DNA of 64,000 nt from Anaeromicropila populeti (GCF_900112775.1 NZ_FOYZ01000003.1:251494-315493), one strand, 5' to 3'; numbered from the stretch's first letter, positions 53,720-62,625 are shown. Notes: generated by a model from the letters alone, not told the origin. Made by a program: numbers and translations.

Positions 53720-54751
53720 TTAAGCCTCCTCGATTGTAATTCCTTTTTCGCCTGAAATGATTTCACCTATAATATAAGGAGTTTCACCTGCTGCCTTAAT
53801 GGTAGCCATTGCAGCATCTACATCTAACGGATCTACCACTACCATCATGCCAATACCCATATTAAAGGTGTTATACATAACATGCTCTGCTACATCTCCA
53901 TCCTCTTGAAGCATTTTAAAAATTGGAGGTACTGGATAACTTTTTTTACGGAGTACTGCATGAAAACCATCTGACAGCATTCTAGGTACGTTCTCATAAA
54001 ATCCGCCGCCTGTAATATGACTGCAAGCCTTTACTTTAATGTTGGCAGCTTTAAGATCACTTAATGCTTTTACATAAATTTTCGTAGGAGTCAGCAACGT
54101 CTCTCCCAATGTACTTCCAAGTGATTCCACGTAAGTGTTTAGATATTGTTCTTTTATATTAAAAATCTTGCGAACTAAAGAGTATCCGTTACTATGGATT
54201 CCAGAAGATGCCATTCCAATAATAACATCATTTTTTCTTAAGTCTTTTCCATTAATTAAATCTTTTTCATCAACAATTCCTACAGCAAAGCCTGCAAGAT
54301 CGTATTCATCTACTGGATAAAAGCCTGGCATTTCCGCAGTTTCTCCACCTATAAGTGCCGCATTTGCCTGTTTACAGCCTTCTGCTACGCCACTTACGAT
54401 TTTGGCAATTTTTTCTGGCTCATTTTTTCCACATGCGATATAATCTAAGAAAAATAATGGTTCTCCGCCTGCACAGGCAATATCATTTACGCACATAGCA
54501 ACACAATCTATTCCAATGGTATCATGTCTGTCTAATTCAAACGCAACCTTTAACTTTGTTCCAACGCCGTCTGTTCCAGAAACCAAGGTTGGCTTTTCCA
54601 TATTTTTAAAGCTTTCTAAAGAAAATGCTCCCGAAAAACCACCAATATGGGTAAGCACCTCTTTTCGCATCGTACCTTTTATATGTTCTTTCATAAGTTC
54701 AACTGATTTATATCCTGCTTCAATATCTACACCAGCATTTTTGTAATCCAT
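53720..54751 (-). CDS. purM: Phosphoribosylformylglycinamidine cyclo-ligase
   Basis: AIR synthetase, the fifth step. [37 protein letters not shown] and [15 protein letters not shown] are the ATP- and FGAM-binding signatures. 343 residues. First gene of the purM-N-D transcription block; ACCTTTTC-type leader and AGGAGG precede the ATG. Confidence 0.97.
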   Translation of the reverse strand: MDYKNAGVDIEAGYKSVELMKEHIKGTMRKEVLTHIGGFSGAFSLESFKNMEKPTLVSGTDGVGTKLKVAFELDRHDTIGIDCVAMCVNDIACAGGEPLFFLDYIACGKNEPEKIAKIVSGVAEGCKQANAALIGGETAEMPGFYPVDEYDLAGFAVGIVDEKDLINGKDLRKNDVIIGMASSGIHSNGYSLVRKIFNIKEQYLNTYVESLGSTLGETLLTPTKIYVKALSDLKAANIKVKACSHITGGGFYENVPRMLSDGFHAVLRKKSYPVPPIFKMLQEDGDVAEHVMYNTFNMGIGMMVVVDPLDVDAAMATIKAAGETPYIIGEIISGEKGITIEEA

Positions 54752-54791
54752 TTCCTTTTCCTCCTAAAATCAGATTCACGCTTATTATTTT

Positions 54792-54830
54792 ATTGTATCA
54801 TACTTGTCTCAATGGTATTGTATCATACTT
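54792..54830. repeat. Direct repeat in purM upstream region
   Basis: ATTGTATCATACTT occurs at 54792-54805 and 54817-54830, 25 bp apart. On the minus strand each reads AAGTATGATACAAT and includes TATGAT/TACAAT, so the repeat may be a doubled -10 region or a regulator site. A hairpin CTTATGGTAT/ATACCATAAG (about 54867-54906) follows toward the channel gene. Confidence 0.65.
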
Positions 54831-54937
54831 CAAAAGATTTGTCCTTTTTTTGAAGTTATTTATTTCTTATGGTATCTATTAGAACCATTAATAAATACCA
54901 TAAGCTTTATAAGTAAGAGTTGATACAGCTGTATTCT

Positions 54938-55816
54938 TTACTTTATCGAAATGCAAATTCTTTTCTTATATTTGTCATAAAAAACAGATACGGTTAGTGC
55001 CAATGTCACTGTACCTAGTACGGTTTCTGCCATTACCAGGCCTCTCACCATGGATTCATTGGGAAGTATGTCGCCATATCCTAATGTGGTTATGGTCACT
55101 GCACTAAAATACAAAAAATCAATGACAGGATACTTAAAATTTTCATTTGTCTCATAGTCGTAAATAATATCAATTGCTTTATCAAAATAGTTCACGGCAC
55201 ATGCTACTATAATTTTGCAAAAACCAATTTCCAGATAACCTGCCTTTTCCCATGTCTCTTTTTCAATCCCCAGTTCATCTCCCTTTACGTATACTAGAAA
55301 ATCCTGCTGCTTCATTACTTCAGTCATTTCAGACACGTTTTCCTCTGACGGTGCCAGTTCAACAAGGCTTAGTTTTAACTTGGTATATTCAGCAGTTCCC
55401 ATAATGCGGTTTCTGGTTTCTATGATTTCGATCTGACAATAATTATATTTTTCCTGCTTCCACTTTGTTATATAATAGTTTGCCCAGTCAGCACCAAGAT
55501 TTTCAAGCTTTCCATCAATAAAATTAAAGGTTATATTCATCGGTCCTGAATCCTCAAACTTTAACATGGTAAAGTTTTCATTGTAATGGCGAAACAGTTC
55601 TTTTGTAATGTGATTTTCCATAGAAATCCCCAGTTTTCTTTGAAATGCCTCATTTTTGGAATGTAGCAAAATATCTTCTTGAAAAATGAATGCTTCTCCA
55701 CCTGTGGTATTTGCCCGAATCCAATAAAACAATCCAAATATGAGCCAGATAAAGATATAAAGACAAATACACAGTTTCTCTGCATTTCTTTTTATAAACC
55801 GAAGCAGCCCCCTCAT
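54938..55816 (-). CDS. K+-channel-like protein with large extracytoplasmic insert
   Basis: Membrane protein with TM1 at about residues 14-34 and a C-terminal pore unit: FLYFSAVTITTLGYGDILPN (pore helix and TLGYGD filter) and TM2 with GLVMAETVLGTVTLALTVSVFYDKYKK. In ordinary 2TM channels TM1 and the pore helix are about 30 residues apart. Here about 190 residues lie between, predicted outside the cell, with mixed alpha/beta composition. The filter has Leu in place of Val of TVGYG. 292 residues, no RCK domain. It sits between purM and purE. Confidence 0.87.
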   Translation of the reverse strand: MRGLLRFIKRNAEKLCICLYIFIWLIFGLFYWIRANTTGGEAFIFQEDILLHSKNEAFQRKLGISMENHITKELFRHYNENFTMLKFEDSGPMNITFNFIDGKLENLGADWANYYITKWKQEKYNYCQIEIIETRNRIMGTAEYTKLKLSLVELAPSEENVSEMTEVMKQQDFLVYVKGDELGIEKETWEKAGYLEIGFCKIIVACAVNYFDKAIDIIYDYETNENFKYPVIDFLYFSAVTITTLGYGDILPNESMVRGLVMAETVLGTVTLALTVSVFYDKYKKRICISIK

Positions 55817-55847
55817 TTACTTCCCCCACTTTTCATAGTTCAGATAA

Positions 55848-55869
55848 AAGTGTGTTCTACACACTCTGC
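55848..55869. repeat. Short hairpin similar to the yajC-leader stem
   Basis: AAGTGTGTTCTACACACTCTGC resembles the first stem of the array at 9133-9157 (AAGTGTGTGTTCCACACACTTTGC), with a shorter arm. Located between purE's terminator and the channel gene. Confidence 0.5.
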
Positions 55870-55884
55870 AATTTTTAAGTACTG

Positions 55885-55907
55885 AAAAAGACAGCCCTAA
55901 GGCTGCC
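55885..55907 (-). terminator. Terminator after purE
   Basis: Minus-strand GGCAGCC-TTAG-GGCTGTC, a 7-bp stem with one G-U pair, followed by TTTTTC. It lies 22 nt past the purE stop. Confidence 0.85.
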
Positions 55908-55928
55908 CTTGTCATATTACTATTGTAT

Positions 55929-56441
55929 TTACATTTGTTTTAAATATTCTTCATAACCAAGTGTATTTAACTTTTCTGCCTTCTTTACAACGCCTTCTTT
56001 TAGGCCCTGGCAGTATGTTTTCACTTTTTCACGCAATTCTTTGTTACCAATAGACAGCATTTGTGCTGCTAATATTCCTGCATTTGCCGCTCCGTCAATG
56101 GCTACGGTTGCAACTGGAATTCCAGAAGGCATCTGTACGATTGAGTACAGAGAATCTACTCCGCCTAAAGTTTTTGTATGAATTGGAACGCCGATTACTG
56201 GAAGCTTAAATAATGCAGCACACATTCCTGGTAAATGTGCAGCTCCGCCTGCTCCTGCAATAATCACCTCAACGCCTCTTGCTTCAGCACCTGTTGCATA
56301 TTCTACAAAAATATCTGGCATTCTGTGGGCACTGATTACGGTCATCTCATATTCTATTCCAAATCCTTCAAGTATTTCTGCTGCTTTTTTCATAATTGGA
56401 AGGTCTGAATCGCTTCCCATTAAAATTCCTACTTTTGACAT
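55929..56441 (-). CDS. purE: N5-carboxyaminoimidazole ribonucleotide mutase
   Basis: Class I PurE that isomerises N5-CAIR to [26 protein letters not shown] and [15 protein letters not shown] are the active-site segments, as in all PurE. 170 residues. No purK follows here, so N5-CAIR synthetase must lie elsewhere if the pathway is of the bacterial type. Terminator immediately downstream. Confidence 0.97.
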   Translation of the reverse strand: MSKVGILMGSDSDLPIMKKAAEILEGFGIEYEMTVISAHRMPDIFVEYATGAEARGVEVIIAGAGGAAHLPGMCAALFKLPVIGVPIHTKTLGGVDSLYSIVQMPSGIPVATVAIDGAANAGILAAQMLSIGNKELREKVKTYCQGLKEGVVKKAEKLNTLGYEEYLKQM

Positions 56442-56496
56442 TTCAAATCTCCTTCTGTTTCTTATTTTCCTTAGGTTTTACTGCAACTGAATTGAA

Positions 56497-56808
56497 TTAA
56501 ATGTACTTAACAGCTGTTCCAAATGCCATAATTTCTGCTGCACCTGCTGCTACTGCACTGGAACTGTAGCGTACTGCCACAATAGCATCTGCTCCCACTG
56601 CTTCTGCCTGTTTTATCATTCTTTGTGTAGCAAGTTTTCTGGCATTGTCCATCATTTCATTATAGGATGTCAGCTCACCACCCACTAATGTTTTAAAGCT
56701 ATTCATAATGTCTTTTCCTGCATGAACGGTCTGAATGGAAGAGCCTATTACAACCCCTAACATTTCAAGGTTTTTCCCAGTTATTGTTTCTGTCGTAACT
56801 AATACCAT
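56497..56808 (-). CDS. YbjQ-family protein
   Basis: Conserved small protein of unknown role (UPF0145). MVLVTTETITGKNLEMLGVV, GGELTSYNEMMDNARKLA and QAEAVGADAIVAVRY are the family signature. 103 residues, cytosolic, forms pentamers in known structures. AGGAGG precedes the ATG. It lies 55 nt upstream of purE on the same strand and may be cotranscribed. Confidence 0.93.
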   Translation of the reverse strand: MVLVTTETITGKNLEMLGVVIGSSIQTVHAGKDIMNSFKTLVGGELTSYNEMMDNARKLATQRMIKQAEAVGADAIVAVRYSSSAVAAGAAEIMAFGTAVKYI

Positions 56809-56964
56809 ATTAAATCCTCCTTGACACTATTTTTTTGCTATTATACCATATGTTTCTTGTTTGTAAAACCTATAAAATGATTTTTTCGGCTTTCCTTTCA
56901 GTTTTCCACCAAGTGAAAGGGATTATACATGGGTATATTTCTAAATTCGCTTACTCAATTATTC

Positions 56965-57276
56965 TCATTTCACTTTAGTCTGTATTATGTCTATACATTC
57001 GTCAACATATTCTTTTAATAAATTCAAGTCTCTACAATTTTTCTGTAGAACTGGGTTTTCCCACTGATAATCTTTTATAATACTTACTCTAAAAAACCCT
57101 TCTTCATCAAATTCAGGATACCAACCAATATCTATTAGATAATTACTTTCATAAATCACCTGAATTAAGTCTTCTTTTAGCAAATCAGTTTGTTCTTTTA
57201 AAGGTATTACTTCATTTATATTAAAGTCAATATATTTTCTATTCACACCTTTCCCAAAATCAATATCTTGAAACAA
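56965..57276 (-). CDS. Small acidic protein, possible immunity gene beside the IS
   Basis: 103 residues (TTG 57276; an in-frame stop sits just upstream, at the IS edge). MFQDIDFGKGVNRKYIDFNINEV starts a compact acidic protein with YLIDIGWYPEFDEEGFFRV, a composition typical of polymorphic-toxin immunity proteins. No export signal. Not recognised by name. It is separated from the Rhs immunity-type genes only by the IS200 element, and the IS may have removed its original ribosome site or first codons, which would leave it weakly expressed. Confidence 0.65.
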   Translation of the reverse strand: MFQDIDFGKGVNRKYIDFNINEVIPLKEQTDLLKEDLIQVIYESNYLIDIGWYPEFDEEGFFRVSIIKDYQWENPVLQKNCRDLNLLKEYVDECIDIIQTKVK

Positions 57277-57289
57277 ATAATCTCACCAT

Positions 57290-57960
57290 CCTAAGGCATC
57301 TACCACCACTTCAAGTGGTGGTTTGATATTAGCCCTATAAGGGCTGTTTACTTGCGCGCCTAAAAGGCGAGTATCACAAGCACTATTACCGTCTGCCTCT
57401 AAAAGAGGCTATTTTCTTGTTTCTTCTGCTTTTGCTTCTTCTTGCTGTTCTTGTATATATTTTTTAATTGCATCTTCAGTGACATTTCCTACTGTAGAAA
57501 CATAGTATCCTCTTGCCCAAAATGATTTCGTCCATTTGGTTGTTAACTCTGGATGTTTATCAAATATCATTAATGCTGATTTTCCCTTCAAATAACCTAC
57601 GAAGTCAGAAACACTTTCCTTAGGGGGAATACTTACGCATAAATGTACATGGTCTGAACACACTGCTCCTTCTATTATTTCAATATTCTTATACTCACAA
57701 AATCTTTTTATTATTTCCCTTATATCTGCTCTTACTTGCCCAAACAGTACTTTTCTCCTGTATTTCGGAATGAATACTATATGATACTGGCATTTCCATC
57801 TAGTGTGTGATAAACTTGAACTGTTCATTAAACCGCCTCCTGTTCTTTTTGATAATGGCTTGCGATACCTTTATCATAATACCACAGGAGGCTTTCTAAT
57901 GTCCGTAGTTACGCCACCGCTTACTCTATTCGCCCCAGCATAGCTGGGGGATTAGCGTTT
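57290..57960 (-). mobile_element. IS200-type insertion sequence
   Basis: About 670 bp with a single HUH transposase and no accessory TnpB. The downstream side has four hairpins (57302-57322; 57331-57345; 57357-57369; 57395-57409) and the upstream side one strong hairpin, CCCCAGCATAGCTGGGG (57933-57949), as expected for single-strand IS200 ends. There are no inverted terminal repeats or target duplications. Exact ends are estimates (about 20 nt either way). It separates two probable immunity genes. Confidence 0.8.
57409..57828 (-). CDS. tnpA: IS200/IS605 TnpA transposase (Y1 HUH)
   Basis: Single-strand DNA transposase. SDHVHLCVSIPP gives the HUH motif (His60 and His62), and the catalytic tyrosine is Y124 in DAIKKYIQEQ. 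Early CQYHIVFIPKYRRKVL and KGKSALMIFDKHPEL are TnpA signatures. 139 residues, intact, so the element may still be mobile. GGCGG precedes the ATG. Confidence 0.95.
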   Translation of the reverse strand: MNSSSLSHTRWKCQYHIVFIPKYRRKVLFGQVRADIREIIKRFCEYKNIEIIEGAVCSDHVHLCVSIPPKESVSDFVGYLKGKSALMIFDKHPELTTKWTKSFWARGYYVSTVGNVTEDAIKKYIQEQQEEAKAEETRK

Positions 57961-58045
57961 TCATTTACCATGCACTTTTTACTACGAAGCAGTGTCTAAG
58001 ACAAGGTTTATAGGAATTTTCTCAGTATGCAAGACAACTGCACAT

Positions 58046-58477
58046 TTACTTAAGAGTTTCCGAACCCACTCTATATACATAAATATATTCAATTGGTGCC
58101 GTCAACTCATCCCATTCTTCATCATAGTCAACATCCTCAAGTTCAAAACACATTCCCTTATCATTCTCTATTTCATAAGTATTATGTTCTTCATTATAAT
58201 CACCAAATTTCTCCTTTACTTCTTTCAACGTTGATCCTATTCCAATTACATTCTTATATTTTCCTTGAAAGTCCTTGGATACTCCAATTTGATATAATTT
58301 TCCATCATTAGTAAACCAAAACTTTGCATTTTCAACTATTATAATTGAAATGAACTCAAATATTTCTTCCTCATATTCTATGCCTATGAGATGTATAAGT
58401 TCTTCTTTTGTTATACCAAGACTAATATTTGATATACCAATCCCTGGTATAATCTCACCATTCTTTAACTTCATCAT
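58046..58477 (-). CDS. Probable immunity protein for the orphan Rhs tip
   Basis: 143 residues, acidic, cytosolic; not recognised by name. MKLKNGEIIPGIGISNISLGITKEELI, then KFWFTNDGKLYQIGVSKDFQGKYKNVIGIGSTLKEVKEKFGDYN. The GIGxTLKEVKEKFGDY pattern is reminiscent of small immunity proteins found beside polymorphic toxins. The ATG overlaps the stop of the orphan tip by 4 nt (ATGA), which is the usual coupling between toxin and immunity gene. Function is inferred from this position. Confidence 0.7.
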   Translation of the reverse strand: MMKLKNGEIIPGIGISNISLGITKEELIHLIGIEYEEEIFEFISIIIVENAKFWFTNDGKLYQIGVSKDFQGKYKNVIGIGSTLKEVKEKFGDYNEEHNTYEIENDKGMCFELEDVDYDEEWDELTAPIEYIYVYRVGSETLK

Positions 58478-58815
58478 TGCACCTGTTTCCCTCCAGACCT
58501 AATAATTATTTGTATCTTTCCTGATTCTACGCCTCTGCTTGAATTCCATGTTGCTTCAAATATTTCAGCAGTATTCTTATTTTTTTCAATAAATTCTCTA
58601 GCACCATAATTAGCCTCAGAACCTCCCTTTGCTGCCATCATTTTGTCCCAGTCACACTTTATTTTACCGGTTCCCTTAAATACAACGGATCCTTCATTTG
58701 CTATTTCAATAACTCCAGATTCTATCTCTAATATTGTAATTTCCATAGCAGCTACAGTTAGCCAACCGCCTGAACAGACTGTTAATTCATCACCTATGAC
58801 TCTGCCTAATAATAA
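58474..58815 (-). pseudogene. Orphan Rhs C-terminal tip
   Basis: Encodes the end of an Rhs core plus a different tip. It starts in frame directly behind the stop of the immunity-type gene (LLLGRVIGDELTVCSGGWLTVAAM, no start or ribosome site), then EITILEIESGVIEIANEGSVVF and KIKCDWDKMMAAKGGS, matching the big Rhs protein, with about 27 core residues missing. After GGS the sequence diverges: SEANYGAREFIEKNKNTAEI to ...IRSGGKQVQ. So it is a toxin tip that can only be expressed by recombination into the full Rhs gene. About 90 residues remain from the internal ATG. Confidence 0.85.
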
Positions 58816-58818
58816 TTA
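58618..58818. repeat. Duplicated Rhs core end, copy A
   Basis: Nearly identical, about 87-90% by eye, to 59696-59870, continuing with 59944-59972 after an internal gap of roughly 75 nt. Provides the homology that would let the orphan tip replace the resident one by gene conversion. Confidence 0.85.
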
Positions 58819-59328
58819 AATCTTCATCCATTCTTTAAATAAATAATGATTTGCTAGACCGTTACACAAAACTGAACTATAAGATAAGAAATTCTTGTAT
58901 AAGTTGTTAAAAATTAAAGAAACTTCTTCCTTTCTCATCTTAATATTGTTTGGTTTAGGTATCCAATTAGTTCTACTTATGCATACTAGCCTTACACATT
59001 CTACATCATTGACAAATACTATTTCTCTTTCAATTCCCTGTTCATAAAAATCCAATTTAAAGTTGAAATCTTTATTATTAATTCTTCTTATTATTTCAGG
59101 TAATTGCTCAATTATGATTGGGAGGTCAAAACGACAATCAACAGTCCACTTATCATCTCCAAATCCCGAAACACAAAATAAGATTTGTTCTGTATTACCC
59201 ATTATTTTGCATATATCCATTATTACCGACCTCCCATCATCTAGCTCATCATCATAATCTCCAATTCCACAATTATCAATTTTGATAGTATTCAATGGTA
59301 TTATAGTCTTTATTTCCATATTAAACAT
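58816..59328 (-). CDS. Probable immunity protein for the resident Rhs toxin
   Basis: 170 residues; not recognised. MEIKTIIPLNTIKIDNCGIGDYDDELDDGRSV, then VSGFGDDKWTVDCRFDLPIIIEQLPEIIRRIN, and a C-terminal helical part. Acidic and cytosolic, the usual profile of polymorphic-toxin immunity proteins. AAAGGAG precedes the ATG, 37 nt after the Rhs stop. The order toxin-then-immunity is the standard Rhs arrangement. Its stop is directly followed by the orphan tip. Confidence 0.75.
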   Translation of the reverse strand: MFNMEIKTIIPLNTIKIDNCGIGDYDDELDDGRSVIMDICKIMGNTEQILFCVSGFGDDKWTVDCRFDLPIIIEQLPEIIRRINNKDFNFKLDFYEQGIEREIVFVNDVECVRLVCISRTNWIPKPNNIKMRKEEVSLIFNNLYKNFLSYSSVLCNGLANHYLFKEWMKI

Positions 59329-59365
59329 GTTTACATTCTCCTTTATAATTAATATCCAATCAATT

Positions 59366-62300
59366 CTATAGAATTGGAAATGCAGTCTTTATGCCTGTTG
59401 CAGATGGTACAACTATCGCCTTAGTAGCAGGTACTATATTACCTGTTGGAGTTATTACCTGTCCCAAGCCCTTTGGTATTGAAACTGTTATTGGTTCCGT
59501 TATATTTCCTAGAAATTCAAGAAACTCCGCAGCCCTTTGATTATTGAGCCATTGACCTTGATTATTTCCTGTACTTCTAGATCGATCTATTAAGCTTTTT
59601 GTATTTTTTGCTCCAGATCCATGCGTGCTAAAAGTATGACCAAATTGTTTAACACTCTTCCAATTAATCGTACTAGTTCCCTTGGACTTATCCTTAGAAC
59701 CTCCCTTGGCTGCCATCATTTTGTCCCAGTCACACTTTATTTGACCAGTTCCCTTAAATACAACGGCACCTCCATTTGCTATTTCAATAACACCCGATTC
59801 TGTCTCTACTATTGTAATTCCCATAGCAGCTACCGTTAGCCAACCGCCTGAGCAAACTGTTAAAGCATCACCAACTTCAATTGCAGTACATATCTTTTTG
59901 TATCCTTTGTAACACTCTTTCGCACCCCATACTATACTTATCGCATCACCAATGACTCTCCCCAAATAATAATCATACTGACTTTCATAAGGATAATTTG
60001 AAAGATCAATATCATTGCATAATGAAATAATTTCCATTGTCAGATCAAATGCCAAACCCAAGTCTAATGTCTCATCTAGACATAAAGTTAATCCAACTAC
60101 AGTATCCAATGTTGAATATCCACTCTTATCAATATACCTCAGTGAATTATTTTCACAATACAGATATCGGTTAAATGTTGTTGGATGTTCCTCAATTCCC
60201 TTAAAAACATCCTGGCTGATAAACTTAGCCGTTTCGGAATCATAATATCTTGCTTGGACGTAGTACATGTGGGATGCTACATCGTATTGATAGCCTGCGT
60301 AACCGTAAATATTTTTCTGAAAGCTGTTTTCATCACCTTCCGTCACTGGTTTTCCATAGATATCATAATCATAGCTCTCTAATACTGTTTCGTCCTCTCC
60401 TGTCAGATTCATTGTACTTCCCAGTTCGTTTTGGAGATAATAGGACTTTACAGCGGAACTGTCTTCCAAATAACTGCCAATGGAATAATCCCAATCCATT
60501 GTTTCATTTTCTGTACAATCAACACTAATTGTTCCTAATCCATGTACATAACGGCTTGTCACATTATGTTCACCGTACACCAGCATGACCAAATCAGCAG
60601 AACTTGTGCTATCATTTACATATTCATATTCCTTGCTATAGTTTACACCATCAAAAATGGCATTACAAGAATTCTTTAGTGCTTTTTCCTCATCAGAATC
60701 TTCCTCATCAATAAGAAATGAATCTGGCTGTTCTGCTTCAGGGAGTTGAATATACATTGCAATTCTTTTGTTATTTCCATCGTACGAATACTCTGTTTCC
60801 ATACCAAATTGATTTACTGAGGACGACATTCTGTTTTGGCCATTAAAAGTAAATGCAGCAACAGATGAACCATCTTGATAAATCTCAGCAATATTTCCTC
60901 GGTTATCATACTCCATTGTAATTGGCTCATTCGCATATTCTTCACGAATATCTGCTGTCTGTCCACTTAATAATATCAGTTGATTCTCCTGGTTATACTC
61001 ATACTCTAATGAATTCTCAAAGGTTTGCTCATCGTTCCAGTTTTCTTGACGAATACAGTTTTGTAATGTATCGTAGAAATATCTCACAATTCCAGTAGAA
61101 GAAACAGCACAAGTTAATTGATTTAATCCATCATATGTATAGCTGGTAACATCAACGGTTGTACTGTCACTCTCGTTTCGAGCAATACTCATTTTATTAC
61201 CTACATTGTCTAGTGTAAATGCAGATTGATTTAATAATTGGTTGTTATTTGTATAATCCACCAATCCTGTTAAATAGGATAACTTGTTATACGAATACTC
61301 CGTCCTGATTCCATTCGGTAATACCTTTTTAATTAAATTTCCAATATTGTCATACTCATAGGTAGTTTCTGCATTATCTGCATCTACTACTGATATAAGT
61401 CGATTTCTATTGTCATAGCTATAATTTACCACGCTGCCATCTGGGTAAGTAATCATTTTTTTCTTACCATCTGCTGTCCATTCATAATCAGTTGTCCTAT
61501 ATTGATAATCGGTTACACTTGTAATTCTGTTTAAGCTATCTAGTTCATAACTTGTGATTCCATTCCAGTCTGTCATGGAGGTTATTTGATTCAACTCATT
61601 GTACTCATATTGAACTGACTTACCATCACTATATTGCACTGATACCAAATTATCCGCTTCATCATATGAATAATTTATTATATTTCCATCTTCATCTGTT
61701 GCAGCTATCAAATTACTATTTCCATCATAGCAATAAAATTTAATTTTTCCTGTAGGACTTTTTTCTTCAACTAAAAGACCTCTGTTATCGTAATTATATT
61801 CTGTAATTAATTCTTCTTGTGTAGAAGCATATTTACTTTGGTCATCTGCAAACATCTGGGTAATTGTATTATCAGTAATTGCTTTGAATTGTTGAATCTG
61901 CTTAATATTTCCAATTTCATCATACTGATACATCGTTTTATTACCTAGTGGATCAATTACTTTTGATAACTGGTTATTGAAATTGAATTCATAACATGTT
62001 ATATTCCCATTTTCATCAGTAAATTCACTTACCTTCCCACAAGGAGCATATTTTAAATGTTGCTCACCCTGTTCTGCATTTACTGTCTGAATAAGTCTGT
62101 TTCGATTATCATACTCACTGGTAATTATATTTCCATTTCCATCTTGTATGCTAAGCATATTACTATTGCCATCGTAAGTTGCCTCTTCTGTTGTTCCATC
62201 TGGATGTATTACTTCTATTATATTTCCTTGAATATTATACTTGTACTGCGTTACATTTCCATTTACATCTGTTTCCTTAATTTTGTTTCCTAACAAATCG

Positions 62301-62473
62301 TACTCATAGGACTCCACATTATCAGCTTCATCTTTATAGCTTATTAATTGCCCACAAGAATCAAACGTATATTCTTTGGTTGCACCTAGAGGATTTATTT
62401 CTTTTATCAGTTTTCCATTATTGTCATATTCATAAGTTGTCGTATTTCCTCTTTCATCTGTTGTTGAAGCCAA
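59366..62473 (-). CDS. Rhs/YD-repeat protein with toxin-like tip (5' end missing)
   Basis: 1035 residues from a TTG without ribosome site; the frame is open back to 62539 (stop TGA at 62540-62542) and also lacks any ATG or GTG, so the N-terminus and export signal seem lost. Residues 1-800 hold about 20 YD repeats (YDNNGKL, YDLLGNK, YNIQGNI...). The conserved core end NIYGYAGYQYDVASHMYYVQARYYDSETAKFIS ends in YLYCENNSLRYIDKSGYS. A pretoxin section then leads to a tip with FGHTFSTHGSGAKNTKSL and RSRSTGNNQGQWLNNQRAAEF, resembling RNase-like CdiA/Rhs tips. Confidence 0.85.
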   Translation of the reverse strand: MASTTDERGNTTTYEYDNNGKLIKEINPLGATKEYTFDSCGQLISYKDEADNVESYEYDLLGNKIKETDVNGNVTQYKYNIQGNIIEVIHPDGTTEEATYDGNSNMLSIQDGNGNIITSEYDNRNRLIQTVNAEQGEQHLKYAPCGKVSEFTDENGNITCYEFNFNNQLSKVIDPLGNKTMYQYDEIGNIKQIQQFKAITDNTITQMFADDQSKYASTQEELITEYNYDNRGLLVEEKSPTGKIKFYCYDGNSNLIAATDEDGNIINYSYDEADNLVSVQYSDGKSVQYEYNELNQITSMTDWNGITSYELDSLNRITSVTDYQYRTTDYEWTADGKKKMITYPDGSVVNYSYDNRNRLISVVDADNAETTYEYDNIGNLIKKVLPNGIRTEYSYNKLSYLTGLVDYTNNNQLLNQSAFTLDNVGNKMSIARNESDSTTVDVTSYTYDGLNQLTCAVSSTGIVRYFYDTLQNCIRQENWNDEQTFENSLEYEYNQENQLILLSGQTADIREEYANEPITMEYDNRGNIAEIYQDGSSVAAFTFNGQNRMSSSVNQFGMETEYSYDGNNKRIAMYIQLPEAEQPDSFLIDEEDSDEEKALKNSCNAIFDGVNYSKEYEYVNDSTSSADLVMLVYGEHNVTSRYVHGLGTISVDCTENETMDWDYSIGSYLEDSSAVKSYYLQNELGSTMNLTGEDETVLESYDYDIYGKPVTEGDENSFQKNIYGYAGYQYDVASHMYYVQARYYDSETAKFISQDVFKGIEEHPTTFNRYLYCENNSLRYIDKSGYSTLDTVVGLTLCLDETLDLGLAFDLTMEIISLCNDIDLSNYPYESQYDYYLGRVIGDAISIVWGAKECYKGYKKICTAIEVGDALTVCSGGWLTVAAMGITIVETESGVIEIANGGAVVFKGTGQIKCDWDKMMAAKGGSKDKSKGTSTINWKSVKQFGHTFSTHGSGAKNTKSLIDRSRSTGNNQGQWLNNQRAAEFLEFLGNITEPITVSIPKGLGQVITPTGNIVPATKAIVVPSATGIKTAFPIL
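59696..59870. repeat. Duplicated Rhs core end, copy B (resident)
   Basis: Counterpart of 58618-58818 within the full Rhs gene. The further matching segment is at 59944-59972. Translated, both give VCSGGWLTVAAM and IKCDWDKMMAAKGGS. Confidence 0.85.
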
Positions 62474-62526
62474 TTGATTTATGTCATTATAAGTATATGT
62501 TTTTCTTATTCTTTTATAAACAACTC

Positions 62527-62572
62527 TACCATGGAAACGTCAGGTAATACAGCCCCTGACATTCCCATGGTA
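62527..62572. repeat. Long inverted repeat at the ptsI-Rhs junction
   Basis: TACCATGGAAACGTCAGG (62527-62544) and CCTGACATTCCCATGGTA (62555-62572) are 18-bp arms with two mismatches and a 10-nt loop. T-rich sequence follows on the plus strand and A-rich sequence precedes it on the minus strand, but the minus strand, where ptsI ends, lacks the U-run. It may be the ptsI terminator truncated by the Rhs insertion. Confidence 0.7.
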
Positions 62573-62625
62573 TTTTATTAGACAACATTCTATTAAAAGT
62601 AACTTTTTTCTAAATTAAAAATATT

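Noticed and set aside
57409-57828. RAYT/REP-associated or TnpB-linked element
   Set aside because: HUH and Tyr motifs are standard TnpA of IS200 and no TnpB/IscB gene or omega RNA follows.
59063-62293. Several plus-strand frames within the Rhs region
   Set aside because: They run antisense to the YD-repeat gene, have low-complexity content and no ribosome sites.
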